Of a stretch of 64,000 bases of DNA, positions 1 to 12,247 are shown one piece after another. Every line of letters starts with the position of its first letter. Position 1 is the first letter of the stretch. The notes beneath the pieces were generated by a model that saw nothing but the letters and a program-made list of their open reading frames with translations, did not search any database and was not told where the DNA came from. A program made the translations under genes and the position numbers. The stretch comes from Aptenodytes patagonicus (lineage: Eukaryota > Chordata > Aves > Sphenisciformes > Spheniscidae), in contig NC_134960.1 of assembly GCF_965638725.1 (NCBI RefSeq), positions 2,234,501-2,298,500 on the forward strand, in the 5' to 3' direction.

Positions 1-64
1 AAGGCAGGGCAGGGCTGCGGGGGGGATGAGGCACAGCCAGCAGCTACTACAGCCCGGAGAAATA

Positions 65-75
65 GCTGAGTCAGC
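65..75. promoter_or_regulatory. Candidate MARE/AP-1 site
   Basis: GCTGAGTCAGC is a perfect 11-bp palindrome containing the AP-1 core TGAGTCA, and it matches the inside of the Maf recognition element. No promoter is visible beside it, so any function is inference. Confidence 0.25.
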
Positions 76-3000
76 CTTACGCATGACAAGTTGTTGACTC
101 TTATTTTCAGTTTCTTTTGTTTTTAATCAAAAATGCATCTGTTGCAAATTCATGCGGTGCCATGCTCTCCCACGAAACCCCCCAGATGGGTTTGCATCAT
201 TTGGAGTAAAACCCATCCCCCTCCCTTATTACCTAATTACCTAAAAATATTCATTGCAGTGTTTCTCAATAGCAAACGTAATTGCTAAGGTCACGTTTTC
301 TAAAAGAGCCCAGATACCTGGTGGGGACACAGATGTCAATGGGGATGAGATAAAGCCATCGCTCACAGCTCTGGCAGACAGAGCACCGCACGAGCAGGGA
401 GACCTCAGCCCTGCGGTTCTGAAGGTGCAGAAGAAAGGAAGAGACAATTCAAAGGCAATTACATGAGAACAATTAATCAGAACTGGGAAATGGCACACAT
501 CGAGGGAGTTAACCACAGGAACATTCCTTTGGCACTACCCGCCAGGATTACAAACGCCAGCAGGTTGAGTTGGAAAATCGGCGCGTTGCTGGAAGCCTCC
601 ACCAGCTTCATGGCATTTGCTCCTTTATCCGTAGCACTTTGCCATGTGGGCCTGATCCAACACACATACATATGTTTTCCTGCTTCCCTAGCAGGTTTGT
701 TTCTATTTTTTCAGGATGTAAAAGGCTTACAACCCCTGTGAGCACCATCGTGGATGAAACCCCTGACTCTGAAGAAACCCCTACCCAGGCATTTCCCGCG
801 CCTCCTCTGACGTGCCTAGCATCAGCTCCTGTTAGAAATTTCCAACAACTCCCAGAGGCTGCCCAAGTAGTTGCCAGTTCTGCAGGCTACGGGGGATGAT
901 GGGCAACAGCTCGTTCTGCGAGGCTGCTTGACGAGCTGTCAGCGGTGCCTATTTGCGGGTGCACATGTATGTCCGTATGCCCAAAAGCTTCCAGCTCCCA
1001 TTTTTCCCGTGTGAAAAATTTCCATTTTTCCCATTTATTTTCAACTGTCTGAGAATCTCTAGGAATAATGCTCGTCTCAGGGACACCTGAATACCTAATT
1101 ATAGCCTTGATTCATTCTAGCAATTAAATTAAAACAACAAAGCAAAACCAAGAGTATGGAAAAAACCTACGCTGCCTGACTCTCTAGCTAAGTAACTCCG
1201 ATAATTTCATTCACCTTAATCATGTGAATCAACAAAATACTGAAGGTCATCGGGGGAACTGCTCTGCATCAACAGGAAGCGCGATGCAACGCTTAAAGCA
1301 GAAGATTAGGATCAGGAAACCTGCCACTATCTGCTTTTCCTCTCTATTCTGTACTTTCACCATCTATAAAACGGGAATACTGACATTTTTCCTAGCCTGG
1401 AGATGCATACTGAAACAATCCATTAATGTTTATGGGGCAATTGGAGAGGTTCAGATGAAAAGGGCTGAAGATACGAAACCACAAAAAGTTGTGAGTGATT
1501 CAGAAGAGCCGATGCTGTGGGAAGCGCCGAGGCGCAGCGCGAGCGTGGGTTGCAGGATTCCCTGCAGGCAATGCAGAGGCCACGGCGGGTGCGAGATAAG
1601 CACCAAACCAGGGGAGGGAAGTGCTCTGGAAAGAAATGAGACAAGGCAAAAAGCTACAGCTAAGTACCTCAGAAGGTGTCCCGACCAAATATTCCTTTTC
1701 AGGTTTATTATGTTGCCACGCTGTTAGAGGTCTGTAACGGGAAGGCTTCATGTTGCCCTCACTGCCCAGAAGTCAGACTTAGTGAAGCCACTTTCTTCCT
1801 ATCGCTGGAGTCTGGGACAGGAAAAGATGCTCCACATGGCAGCTGGAAGGGCTATTACAGGGTTAAAATAGTAAGACTAAAATAAAACAAAATTATATAA
1901 ATAAGCGTAGGAAATATTGGCTGTAACACAACTCCAAAACCAAAGTGCTAGCTGGATTTGTTAAATAGTCATAATTAAAACAAGTATATCTCCATTAGCA
2001 ACTTACTATGCTGTAGAGCAGGATTAATTTAGCAAGATGGTTCAAATCTTTTATGAGTGCATTTATAATACACGGACATCAGAGCAGTTTTCTGTGTACA
2101 CAGTCCAGCAGTCAAAATTACGATTGCTGTTAGGCTGCAATTAATTGGATACAAAGCACTCTGCCCACGTCATTGTGTAAGCATGAGGAGGAGCCAAAAC
2201 TTTTCTGTCAATCTGCCTTTTTTTTAGCAGAAAACCAAGTGTTTGACAAAACAGTTTGCTTGCAGCCATTATTTGCTTCCCAAGGAAGTTCCCTCAGCGA
2301 TGTTTTTAATTTTCAGTGGGTTAAATGCTGTCGCAGCTTTCTGTAAAAGAATTAAAATAGTTTTGTTTTGCCAGTTTTCAGGCAAATGGGTACGCACTTG
2401 TACCCCACTTTGGGCTTAGTTGCTTTCTTTATCCAGACCAGCCTGAAACAGCCGCCATCAGCCTGTCTGCCTCTCAGCTCTGTGTGCCTCTGCTGCTTCA
2501 GCCTGATTTATGGGAAGCAATATTTTACATCCTGATGACTCAAGGTTTGTGCAGCACATCATAACTTCTTACTTACGGCACGGTGACCCTTTACCTGGCT
2601 CCAGTGATACGCAGCACTACCCACCTGGCAGGTTTAAAGCGACCGGAGACGCTCCTCGCCACAGTAACCCTGATCATCACGGTCAGGTCTGTTCCTTCAA
2701 ACCACAGGATTTACTCCCGGGGTGTCTAATTCCTGGTTAATTCAGCCTCTCCCATCCCTGCGGCCGGGCTTCCACAGCAGAGCTGGTGTGACCGTGGCAG
2801 CGCGGGGTTCTGCTGACCCGCCGTGGTACAGGCACGCACGGATCCCTCCAGCCACCCCCCGCACTCACTGGGCTATTTCTCGTTCACTTATTGCCACGTT
2901 TCTGTGCCTTCCAAGTTACACTGAAGCTATACAGGATTTGATTACGTGCTTCAACACTGATAACGACCAGATCACGGGAGCAGGAATCAATGACCCAGCA

Positions 3001-3112
3001 GCGGTAACCCCAGGTCCATCCTCGCCTGCCTCCTGCCAGCTCTCCATGCCTTTACGTTCGATTTGCTGATCAGCTTCAAACCAACATTAAAGCCAACACA
3101 AAATACTGCTTC

Positions 3113-3168
3113 ATCCTTTTTTTTTTCTTTTTTTTTGTTTATTTTTTTTTCTTTTTTCCCCCTTTTTC
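3113..3168 (+). repeat. T-rich low-complexity tract
   Basis: Long T runs interrupted by single C or G, grading into CCCCCTTTTT-type sequence. It looks like a polypyrimidine low-complexity tract. No splice acceptor or gene is associated with it. Confidence 0.6.
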
Positions 3169-4613
3169 CCCCTTTCCTTAGCAGGGTGTTTTTATCCAAG
3201 ATCGTAACAGCAACAAAGGAGAGTTTCTGCTAACATCAACTCGGTCATCAGGGCTGTCTCTGCGTTGCAATGCAATCTGTTCTCAGAAACAGCAGCGCCA
3301 AGAGGAAAACAGACGCGTTCACAAATACGTGTCCAAATCAAACCTGTCAACATTACAAGCCCTAACAAACAAAAAACTCACGTGGAAGCTACAAGCCCTC
3401 CTGCTTGAGGCCATAATACAGTCATGTTCTTGGGCTCACCTTCATCGGGCTCAAAATAGCCCGAAAGTCCCCAGCTGACCGCAGCCGACGCCGGCGCACC
3501 AGCAGCGCCAGCAGAACCAACCCAGCTCCCGTGGCGGGGCCATACGGCACATTGGGAAGGCAAAACTCATCCCGGGGCATGCACAGGGTCAGAAACATGG
3601 CTGTAAGGTCTGCAAAGCCAGCCAGCCTTCCAGTCGGGTGTATTTATAAGGCGGTCTGGCAAGCCTGGCTCCGCTTCTCCAGCTGTCTCCGTTTGGATGG
3701 AGACCTGGATGCTCCAGTCCAGCCCAAATGACCTCTAATGGAAAGCAGGGCATGAGGAGAAGGGGGACAGGGCAATGGTGTCATTGCCTTGACGTGAAGG
3801 AGACCCAAGACCAGGACTCCTACAGCCCAGAGTGTACAGCGAGCAGCAGCTACAGACACGACTCCCAGTCCAAAAGTTTATCCGTATTCCAGCTGTATGA
3901 CATACATAAAAAAGCGTTAGCCACCAGGGATATTTTTGTTTTCTTTTTCCCATCATGTTTCCAAGGCAAAAGAACAGGCATTATCAAGCAGGTTTGCTGA
4001 CTATAATAGAGAAAAGTCATATTATTGAACACTCACACAGGCTTTTTTTGTCTCTTGCTCCATGTATGCTCTTGGTTCTAAACAAAGGAGAACAGGCAAG
4101 ATAAATTAGGGGGTAAGATGTACTTCAACAAATAGATTATTTTTTTTTTCCTAAAACTGTCTCGATTCTGTTTATACTGGCTAGGAGACAGCATCCTCCA
4201 TTCTTCTCAAACATACCAAACAAAACCCGAGCTAATGACATGATTCCCATAATCAAGGTCACAGGCCTGGTTTTGCTGGAGTGTGCAGCTGAATGTTATG
4301 CCCAGGGCGGAACTCAAAACTTCATTTAAAATAGGCTAAGTGTCAAAAACTTAAATAACTTGCTTAACAGGAGGAAAAGCACTTAGGGAATGCTTTTCTC
4401 CCAGAAAAAAGGAGGAAAGTTGGAAAGCTCACGGGTCCTCTTGAGTGCTTCATCTAGAGGAAGCTGCAGGGTAAGCTGTGATGAAGTCAACAGCAAAGCT
4501 CCTCTCCCCCTGGGTGAAACCCGGATTTTGCTCTATCTCCTTTGGGCTGTACCCAACTAGGAAGGAGGGTAGTTCAAAGACAGAAAGGATGGCTCATTGC
4601 TCAAACCCGTCTG

Positions 4614-4635
4614 CAAAAAAAAAAAAAAAAAAAAA
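4614..4635 (+). repeat. Poly(A) run
   Basis: An uninterrupted run of about 20 A followed by GAAAAG. It could be a simple repeat or the tail of an old retrocopy. I see no retrocopy body upstream and no flanking duplication. Confidence 0.55.
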
Positions 4636-7600
4636 GAAAAGTCATCTCTCAGCTGAGAAAGTCACCTGGGGCATCACTGCCTTAAAATAGCAGCTGTGAC
4701 TCTGCCATCGCAAACAGCGGCCGCTCCCTGCGCACGCTGCATGAGAGGGATGCACGCCACGGCATATGGGCAATTTCTCTCTAAACAAGGAAACCAACAT
4801 ACGAGGAGGAGTTGCAGATTGGGTTGTTGACACAAGAAAACCTGCTTTAGCTCATAAGTCAATAGGTTGCTTGATACAGAAGAAAACAAACTGAATTTGA
4901 ACCGAGCAGTCCTGGTGATAAGGCTCAGCAGCTCGGCTGGGACAGCTCGGGGCACGGACGGAGAGGAGTGAGGTGCCTGGGGCTTTGCACCATGGCTGCT
5001 TGGAAAACACGCAAGCACGAGTCCTCCCCTCCTCTCCTGCCAGCCCGACTCCACCGCGCTGCCACGTGTGCCAGCTGGAGAGGAATGCCCGGGGCTGGCA
5101 GGAGCTCTGGGGGAGGAGAGAGGGGAACGGCTTTTCTGCAGGTGATTCCAGCTTAAAGTGTTTGCGAAGCACTGTATCTTGGCACCAGGCAGAGGTGGCT
5201 GGTTTTTCTTGAGGTGAGCTTGCATGAATCATACAAGGAAATACATACTGTATAAAACCGGCAAAGCTGAAACTACTGCAGAGAGAGCAAATTCCAAGAT
5301 GGGTTTCTATCTGGTCTTCTGCTCCTAGACCCACATTTGGGTCTGTGAGTAACAGCAGCGGGATAGTCCCACACTGAGCACTCTGCAGAAGACCATGAAG
5401 GCACCAGAGAGATCACTGCCCCTCACGAGCACGGCTGCACTCGTTTAGATGATGAGCGTGCTACTGCTGACTGTCCTCTTCAAGGCAAGAGGCAAAGGAC
5501 ACTTGCTCTGCTCTCCCCAAGAGACTTTGGTCATGAGGAATAACAAGGGAACACAGATTATTTGAGTCATCTCCACTGATCCACCATTCAGGGAAAAAAA
5601 CCAAGCTTTCTTTTCATTGCTGTATGCAGCAGAAAAGATAAGCAGAAGAAAAAGAAAAGCCACAAGGAATCCCACACAAGTTTCTTATAGTGCACTGTAC
5701 TTCATCTATCGGAACTAATAAAAACAGTTACAGCTGCAGGGCATGCATTCACACAGCTAGATATAACGTCACACAGTCGCTGCAAGGAAATACCTCATCA
5801 GCACTATGAGAATAGGCTGCACTTTCCTCTCAGACCAGCTTCTAGCCCCCCGTATAATCAGACGGACGTGCAGGAGCATGCCCTAAAGCAGCTCCTGTAG
5901 CCTGTCCAGCACACCCCATGAGACCAACGCCTGGGTGCGTGTGCTACGTACATGCCTGCCTGTGCCTGCAACGCTTCCTGCCCAGCATGAGCTAGTTTTA
6001 TTTGCACTGTGTATTTGACATAAATTAAACCTCTTTTAGAGACAAGTCTTCCAGGCCACCTTCATGTGCTGAGGGACGTCCCATATTTATGCTTGTTATA
6101 GCTGGCTTGTCACACGCTACACTTTTATTAACCACAATGCTTGTTCAGAGGAAGATGATGCAATGACTGCATGGGAAGTGTCAGCTATTTTGTACAGTGC
6201 TGTTTATTGTTTCAGAAAAGAGACTTTCAAAATGGAACGGTCGCTGCCGTGTTTACCGACCTCCTCAAGAAGGCTTTTGGCCGTGCCTTTTCTTTCCTGA
6301 AAGAGAGGCAAAAATATCAGGATGCAAAAATTAGTGCACGCTGGTGAAGCGGCGAAATCAAGCAGCACTGTCCCTGACCCATGATCCTCCTCCTCTGTAC
6401 CCACTCTGGCTTCTCCCGGGGGCTGAACTCCAAGGGTTGAGTGGATAAGACAATCCTTTTTCTCTATCTAATCTCTTCTCTGCTGCATTATCTCAGCACA
6501 AACACATGTTGGTTTCTCCACCGCTCAGTTGAACTCTCTCGGTTTGCACCTGGGGTGCAAAGAGGGCTGGGGGAGCTGATCCATCCTCCGTTGTACGCTG
6601 CTGCCAAGGAGCAGAGGTGGCATTGCTCTCCCCAGGAAAGGATCACGCAGGGGAACTTTGATCCATGCGAATAACACATGTGGAATTAAAACGTCTGCCT
6701 GTTTTCTTTTACGTAGCTTGCAGCTACCCTTCTCTCATAAGGGGCATAAAATCAGTTCAGCTTCATCAGTTCCAGCCATCTCCATCATCACTAACCTCAT
6801 AGGCGCTTGCTGCATCCAGGCATATTACATCATACATCGACAAAGGAAGGATTTAAACCACAACATAATATATTGATAGAAACAGATGTAGGCGATAAAT
6901 AGTAACTCATGAATGTGCATTAAAAGCAGGTGGGTAAGACAATAACTAATCAGTAGAAACAAAATTATTATTATTAAACAAGAAGGCAGGGCTGGACCGC
7001 CTGGCTTGCGTAGGCGGTGAGTTGACCCGCTCTGCTCCACAGAGCCATTTCCTCGGTGGCAGAAAGCAGCGTGTCGAGGCGAGGGCCAAGCAGAAAGCAG
7101 CGGCTGCGGTGGCATGCCGGGCAGAGCGCCGCGGTGTAAAGGAGCTGGCAGGCACGCTGCTGCTCTGGTGACATTAAATAGTTGGTAATGTAACCTTTCC
7201 ACTGTACGGCCTGTCTGGGAGCCATTACCTTTCATTGCCCTCTGGAAATCATTAACTCTATATCCAAAAGCCTACGCAGACAGAAACAGGATAAATGGAG
7301 ACTGATAAAACTCAATTTTCTCCAGATTATAACTAAATTCAGCTTTCAGACTTCTAGTGTACTCTCACTCTCAAAAGTGAAATTGTGTGGTTGCCCTTCA
7401 CCCAGCAGCTGCTTAATAACTCCTACTATATGCAAAAATTACAATTAGCATGAGCAGCCACGGAGACCTGGGTGCAGGTGCACGTGGCCTCCCACCCCAT
7501 TTGCCTGCAGGACCTGCTGGCAGCCGCAGCGGGACTTGGACTCCCACGGACATACATTCCTGCAGCATCTCATGGGGTTTTGGTCCAGACACGCAAGGAT

Positions 7601-9566
7601 GGCTACAGTCAAATTAATTAAGGCACATTGACATCACGTTAAAACCAATTTCACGCTTCCAGAAAGCACCGTCAGTTCAGTCCTTCCCATCAGCGGGCAT
7701 CACTGACTCCATAACGACATGAGGGTAATTAGCAGGCTGCCCAAGCCCATGCACCGGTGACTGGCAGGACGCCACAGCCCATCTCCCCACCCCAGCCTGG
7801 GCAGTCCCACAGCATCACGGCTCAGCGGGATTCGGGCAGGATGAAACCCAGGACCCGTGCATCTTTAATTTCCGTACCACAAAGTTCATAGCCCACATTC
7901 CCCAGGAAGGAACAATGCCATTTTTTAAGCTTGCAGAAACGCTGCGCGCTGCGGGATGTGAAGGTTACCATATTTCAGTAATCCTGCGGGTAAGGGCTTT
8001 AGGCGGACAGAACACAACTATGCTTTTTAACAGGTATTATGGGAAATCCAGAGAAAAGAACGCACAAGCTCTAAGTTTGTCACCTCCGGATTTCCCCGTT
8101 CTGCACCTTCCACCATCGGATGAGGCAAAGGCAAAAGCTGCTTCATCTGTAGAGCCAAGAGCAGACAAAGCTGCTGAGTCGCTTCCAGGCGACTGCAGAC
8201 ACCTCTGATTCACACCACACCGTGTTATGAGAATCTCCTATTTAAGACAATCCCTTTCCCGTAAAAGAGTGGCAGAACTGGTTTTGCCGCCCTTCTGTCA
8301 TGGAAAACAAGGCGCTTGTAAGGGAGAGAAAGCAAGCAAGTGAGCTTTATTCAGCTTAATCACTGGGTTAATTAATTGTATACAGATGAACACCATTTAA
8401 GTTGTGTAACTAGTGTAAAACCTCCTTAAGTAGGGTTCACTAAAAACAGGAGCCTCACACCCATGAAACCACAGCCTTCTCCCCAACAGCAGGTGACTTT
8501 CACTCCCAACAGCTGGTAGAGGTAAAGACGAGAGGAGAAGCTGCCCTGAGGCTTTTCACCGTGACCGTTAAGGTCCATAAAGTCACACAAGGTGTTCCCC
8601 TTTCTCCAAGGACACAGTCTCAGCTGGGAGAGACTTATTTGGGCTCTTAAACTCAGCAGCATAAGCTGTGGACATATTTTGCTAAAATAAATGCAAAGGG
8701 GACTGACCCGAACTCCTTTGAAGTCGCTGAGCACTTTTACCAGCAGCTTAATTGCCCCTCGGGTGAGGAAACCCCACCTCTCCCTGCAGATTTGCCTTTC
8801 ACAGCAAAGGAAACAGCTACGAGCGTTATGATGAACAAATGTACGGGCTCCTGATCGGGGAAAACTAAAATGCAATCCATACTGGGGGCTTAACGGGACA
8901 TTGCATCCAGAAAATAATCCTAAAGCAAATCAGCACAGACCGTGCTATGCTAAAGACTTCTCAGTTGTTTTCCCAGCCATAGAAAGCGTACAGGCTCCTC
9001 CATGGCTATGCAAGAATGGCCGTGCTGGAGGAGGAAGAGATTATATATTGATGAATTAGTGGGGATTGACAGGCTCATTAGCAGAGTAATTTAATGTGCT
9101 CATGAATGCAACTTCTATGCTGCACAACATGAACTGGGCAGCGAAACGGCGGTTACAGGAGTTCTCTATCATGATGAATTCATCTCGAAGCGGCGGCTGG
9201 ATCACATCTATGTAAATAGAGCTTCCTTTGTGTGGCCTCAAACACTGACCCAGCGGGAAGACATGGCAGAAGGCGATCCCACAAAGGCAGGCGACGGCTC
9301 TGCTCCGCCTGGCAAACCACGGCCTTGGCAGCAGCGCCTGGCAGCGAGGGCCTGGCCTGGCCAGTAATAGCACGGTAATGAACTGGAGTAATTTTTACTA
9401 ATCCACTGAAGAATGACTGCACGGTGAGCGTATCTGAGCTAGAGAGGGAAGGACCTGCTCTTCCCTTCCTCAACCACAGCGTGCCAGCGGGGGTGTACAG
9501 CGCTTGACATCTCCTTTGCCTGTTTCTTCAATCAAATCCACTTGTATTTTCTCCACCAGACCTGGC

Positions 9567-9622
9567 CCACTTCTGCAAACCTCTCTTCTGCAAATCCCTC
9601 TTCTGCATCTCTCTTCTACAAA
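9567..9622 (+). repeat. Degenerate CTCTTCTGCA tandem repeat
   Basis: Four imperfect 13-16 bp units each contain CTTCTGCA or CTTCTACA. It is a short imperfect minisatellite with no associated gene. Confidence 0.5.
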
Positions 9623-12237
9623 TAAAACCCCCTCCAGGTTTCCTCCTGTCTCCCAGATAGCAGAGCTCTGCCTGCACTTGGTGTCTGGTGATTTCCCCAC
9701 AACGCTCCATAGCGCCTATATTGAGAAGCCTGGAGCATTTTAACAAATGACTGTATTTGCTTTTTTTAAGCTACTGTAGCTGAACCGGCTCCAGGATGGG
9801 GCTGTATCTGGCAGATGTCCACGGCTGCTGTGAAGCGATAAGTGTGGCTGCCACAGCAGCTTGCCTTCCCCCGCAGCAGCTCGAGACAAGACAGGAAAGG
9901 GTGGGATGGGTGTCAGCTTGAGAACAAGCTGTGACAAACACGAGGCAGGAGACTGAAACTCCTGATGTACCAGAGATGCCGAAAGGGTGACTGCAGACCT
10001 CCTGGGCCATGAAGGAATGGAAGCCCCGCAGAGCTGCCCGGCACACGTTAGAGGTCCCAGAGTGGCAGGGACCCAAAACCAGTTGTGTTTTTCATGCTTT
10101 TCTACATCTTTCTCTCCAGCCATGCTGCAGCCTACATAAAAAGTCTTTGCTGTCACACCATAGACCGGAACTTGACCTCTAGCCCCGGGGATAAACTCAA
10201 CATGGGGGTGAAGCCAATGGTTTCTGTGCAAGGGTCCCAGGATAACTAGGAGATGTGGCTCCCACCCTACGGCTCAAAGCCATTGCTGGAGGCTGACTTT
10301 GGCTTCCGGAGAAAAAAAAAAATGGGCAGAAACAAAACGAAACCGTGCCCAGGCTTCGCGAACTGGGGGCTGGCAGCTGGAGGTTTGGGTCCCAAGGGTA
10401 AGAAAGTAATTGTGGGCGCAAGCTTGGCAGGGGCGTAGGGAGGAGGGCAGACACTCCCTTGCGCCTGTCAGACAGCGTGGCTATTGTGTACAGCAATTAT
10501 TGGGATTAAATAAGAACAGAGAAACACTCTGTTGAGGATACAGCTGCCAGCTGCACTTCCAGCAGGCGACAGAAACGGAGATGAGTAAAATGAAGTGCAG
10601 AGAAGGGCAAAGAGACTGGCAGCAAACCACATGCTCTTCCAAGTGCTCAAGGCAATCTGGCACAGGATTTTGATCACAGACGGGTAAAACTGAACTCAGC
10701 ACATTCATTTCTTCCTGACAGCTCTGATAGGATGAGCAGCTCTCTACCCTCAACCTGAGGTCTTCCTCCAAGACCTCTCGGAGCTGCTGATCTTCTCCCA
10801 GGACTCCTCAGGATCTGGAAGCTCTTCAGAGTGTCCAAGACCCCCACAAGCAGCAAGTGTTGGGGCCTCCTAGCTGAGGCACCTCCTTCAAACCCTTCCT
10901 CCAGATGCAGATGTGGAGGTTACCATGAAGTGTTAGACAATGGTGGGTGATTCCGAGGTCTGTGACCACATGGACTGCATGACCACGTGCATGAGCCTCC
11001 CTGGTTGCACTTTGAGCGTCTTCCAGTCTCTCTGCCTCTGAACCTCACCCCAGAAAACTCCACACGCTTGGGCTCCACAGGCTCCACATCCTCACCCTCA
11101 CATCCCACCCAGGCAGAAGGTAGCTGCTGCTCCCCTTGTTATTTCTGCATGAGCTGTCAGCACCTGCAAAGAGAACCTGACAGACTGCCAGACCCCTCCT
11201 CTCCGGGGATGGCGGGGGGGGGATGCTGGGGTGGGGCAGGACAGGCTCTACCTGCGCTCTGCAACTGTTTTAACCCGCGCCTTGCTTCAGGCACTCAGAG
11301 ACTCCTTCCCATCGGAGCTGGCTCCAGTAATCACACTAGGGGAAGGAGAGAGAAGGCAGAAGGGAAGAGCCCCCTGCGCTTGGTTCACATCGCCTTTTAA
11401 GCAGTGCTGATCTTGACCGTGGCTGTTTCTCATTGCTGCGGACAGCTGACCGCGTTCGCCATCAGGGCAGCGTAAGGGAAGCATCACGGAGGTGGTCACT
11501 TGGGTCTTGTCTTGAGTGGATGTTCCTCGCTGCCTTGGCAGAGGGCTGGCAGCCCAGAGGCTAGGCCACCAGGACAGCCCCTGACAGCCACCAGCTAACC
11601 ACCAGCACGTGCAGTAACTTGCAGAGACGCTCTGCAGAGCAAGGCAATCCAAGCAGAAAGACGGAGCCCAACGAGGGATGCAGCGACCCGCACTGCCGCC
11701 CAGGACCACCCCAGGGCTCCCACCCAGCCTGCCAGGAGCTGCTCTGGGGCAGCTCCTCCAGCCAGCACCCAGGGCCACCCACACTTCTCGTGGGTGCCAC
11801 TGCCCTCTGCAGTCCCCAGAGGAACACGCAACTCTCTACCACGCAGCCAGGACGTTCCTCCTTCCAGCCTCACCTCACATGGGCTTCCCTACGAAGTCCC
11901 AGCCCAGAAGATAATTCATCTGAAGAAACGCATTTACCCGCAGTGGGAGCACTGGAAATGGTGCTGGGGGCAAGCGGGGGCTCTGACCCCCCACCCCGTG
12001 CATCGCACCAGCTGGGAACTCCCCAATCGAGCTGTGGTTCCTGCAGAAGGTGCCGAGGAATGGCCAAAAGCCTGAGCAGAGTGCGTGCTATCCCACACTA
12101 ATCCCTCCACCTGTGTCCATTTACAGGAAACCTTCCCTCTTACAGCCGGTCCCAAGAACGCAGCTAAACGTGCCCCAAGCATCTGAGAGCAGAGCCGTGG
12201 CCACACATGCCTTCGGTCACATAGTTTGGGATATGCC

Positions 12238-12247
12238 TGACTCAGCA
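12238..12247 (+). promoter_or_regulatory. Candidate antioxidant response element
   Basis: TGACTCAGCA fits the ARE/half-MARE consensus TGACNNNGC bound by NRF2-small Maf or BACH factors. It is one isolated site without a visible promoter, so a chance match is quite possible. Confidence 0.25.
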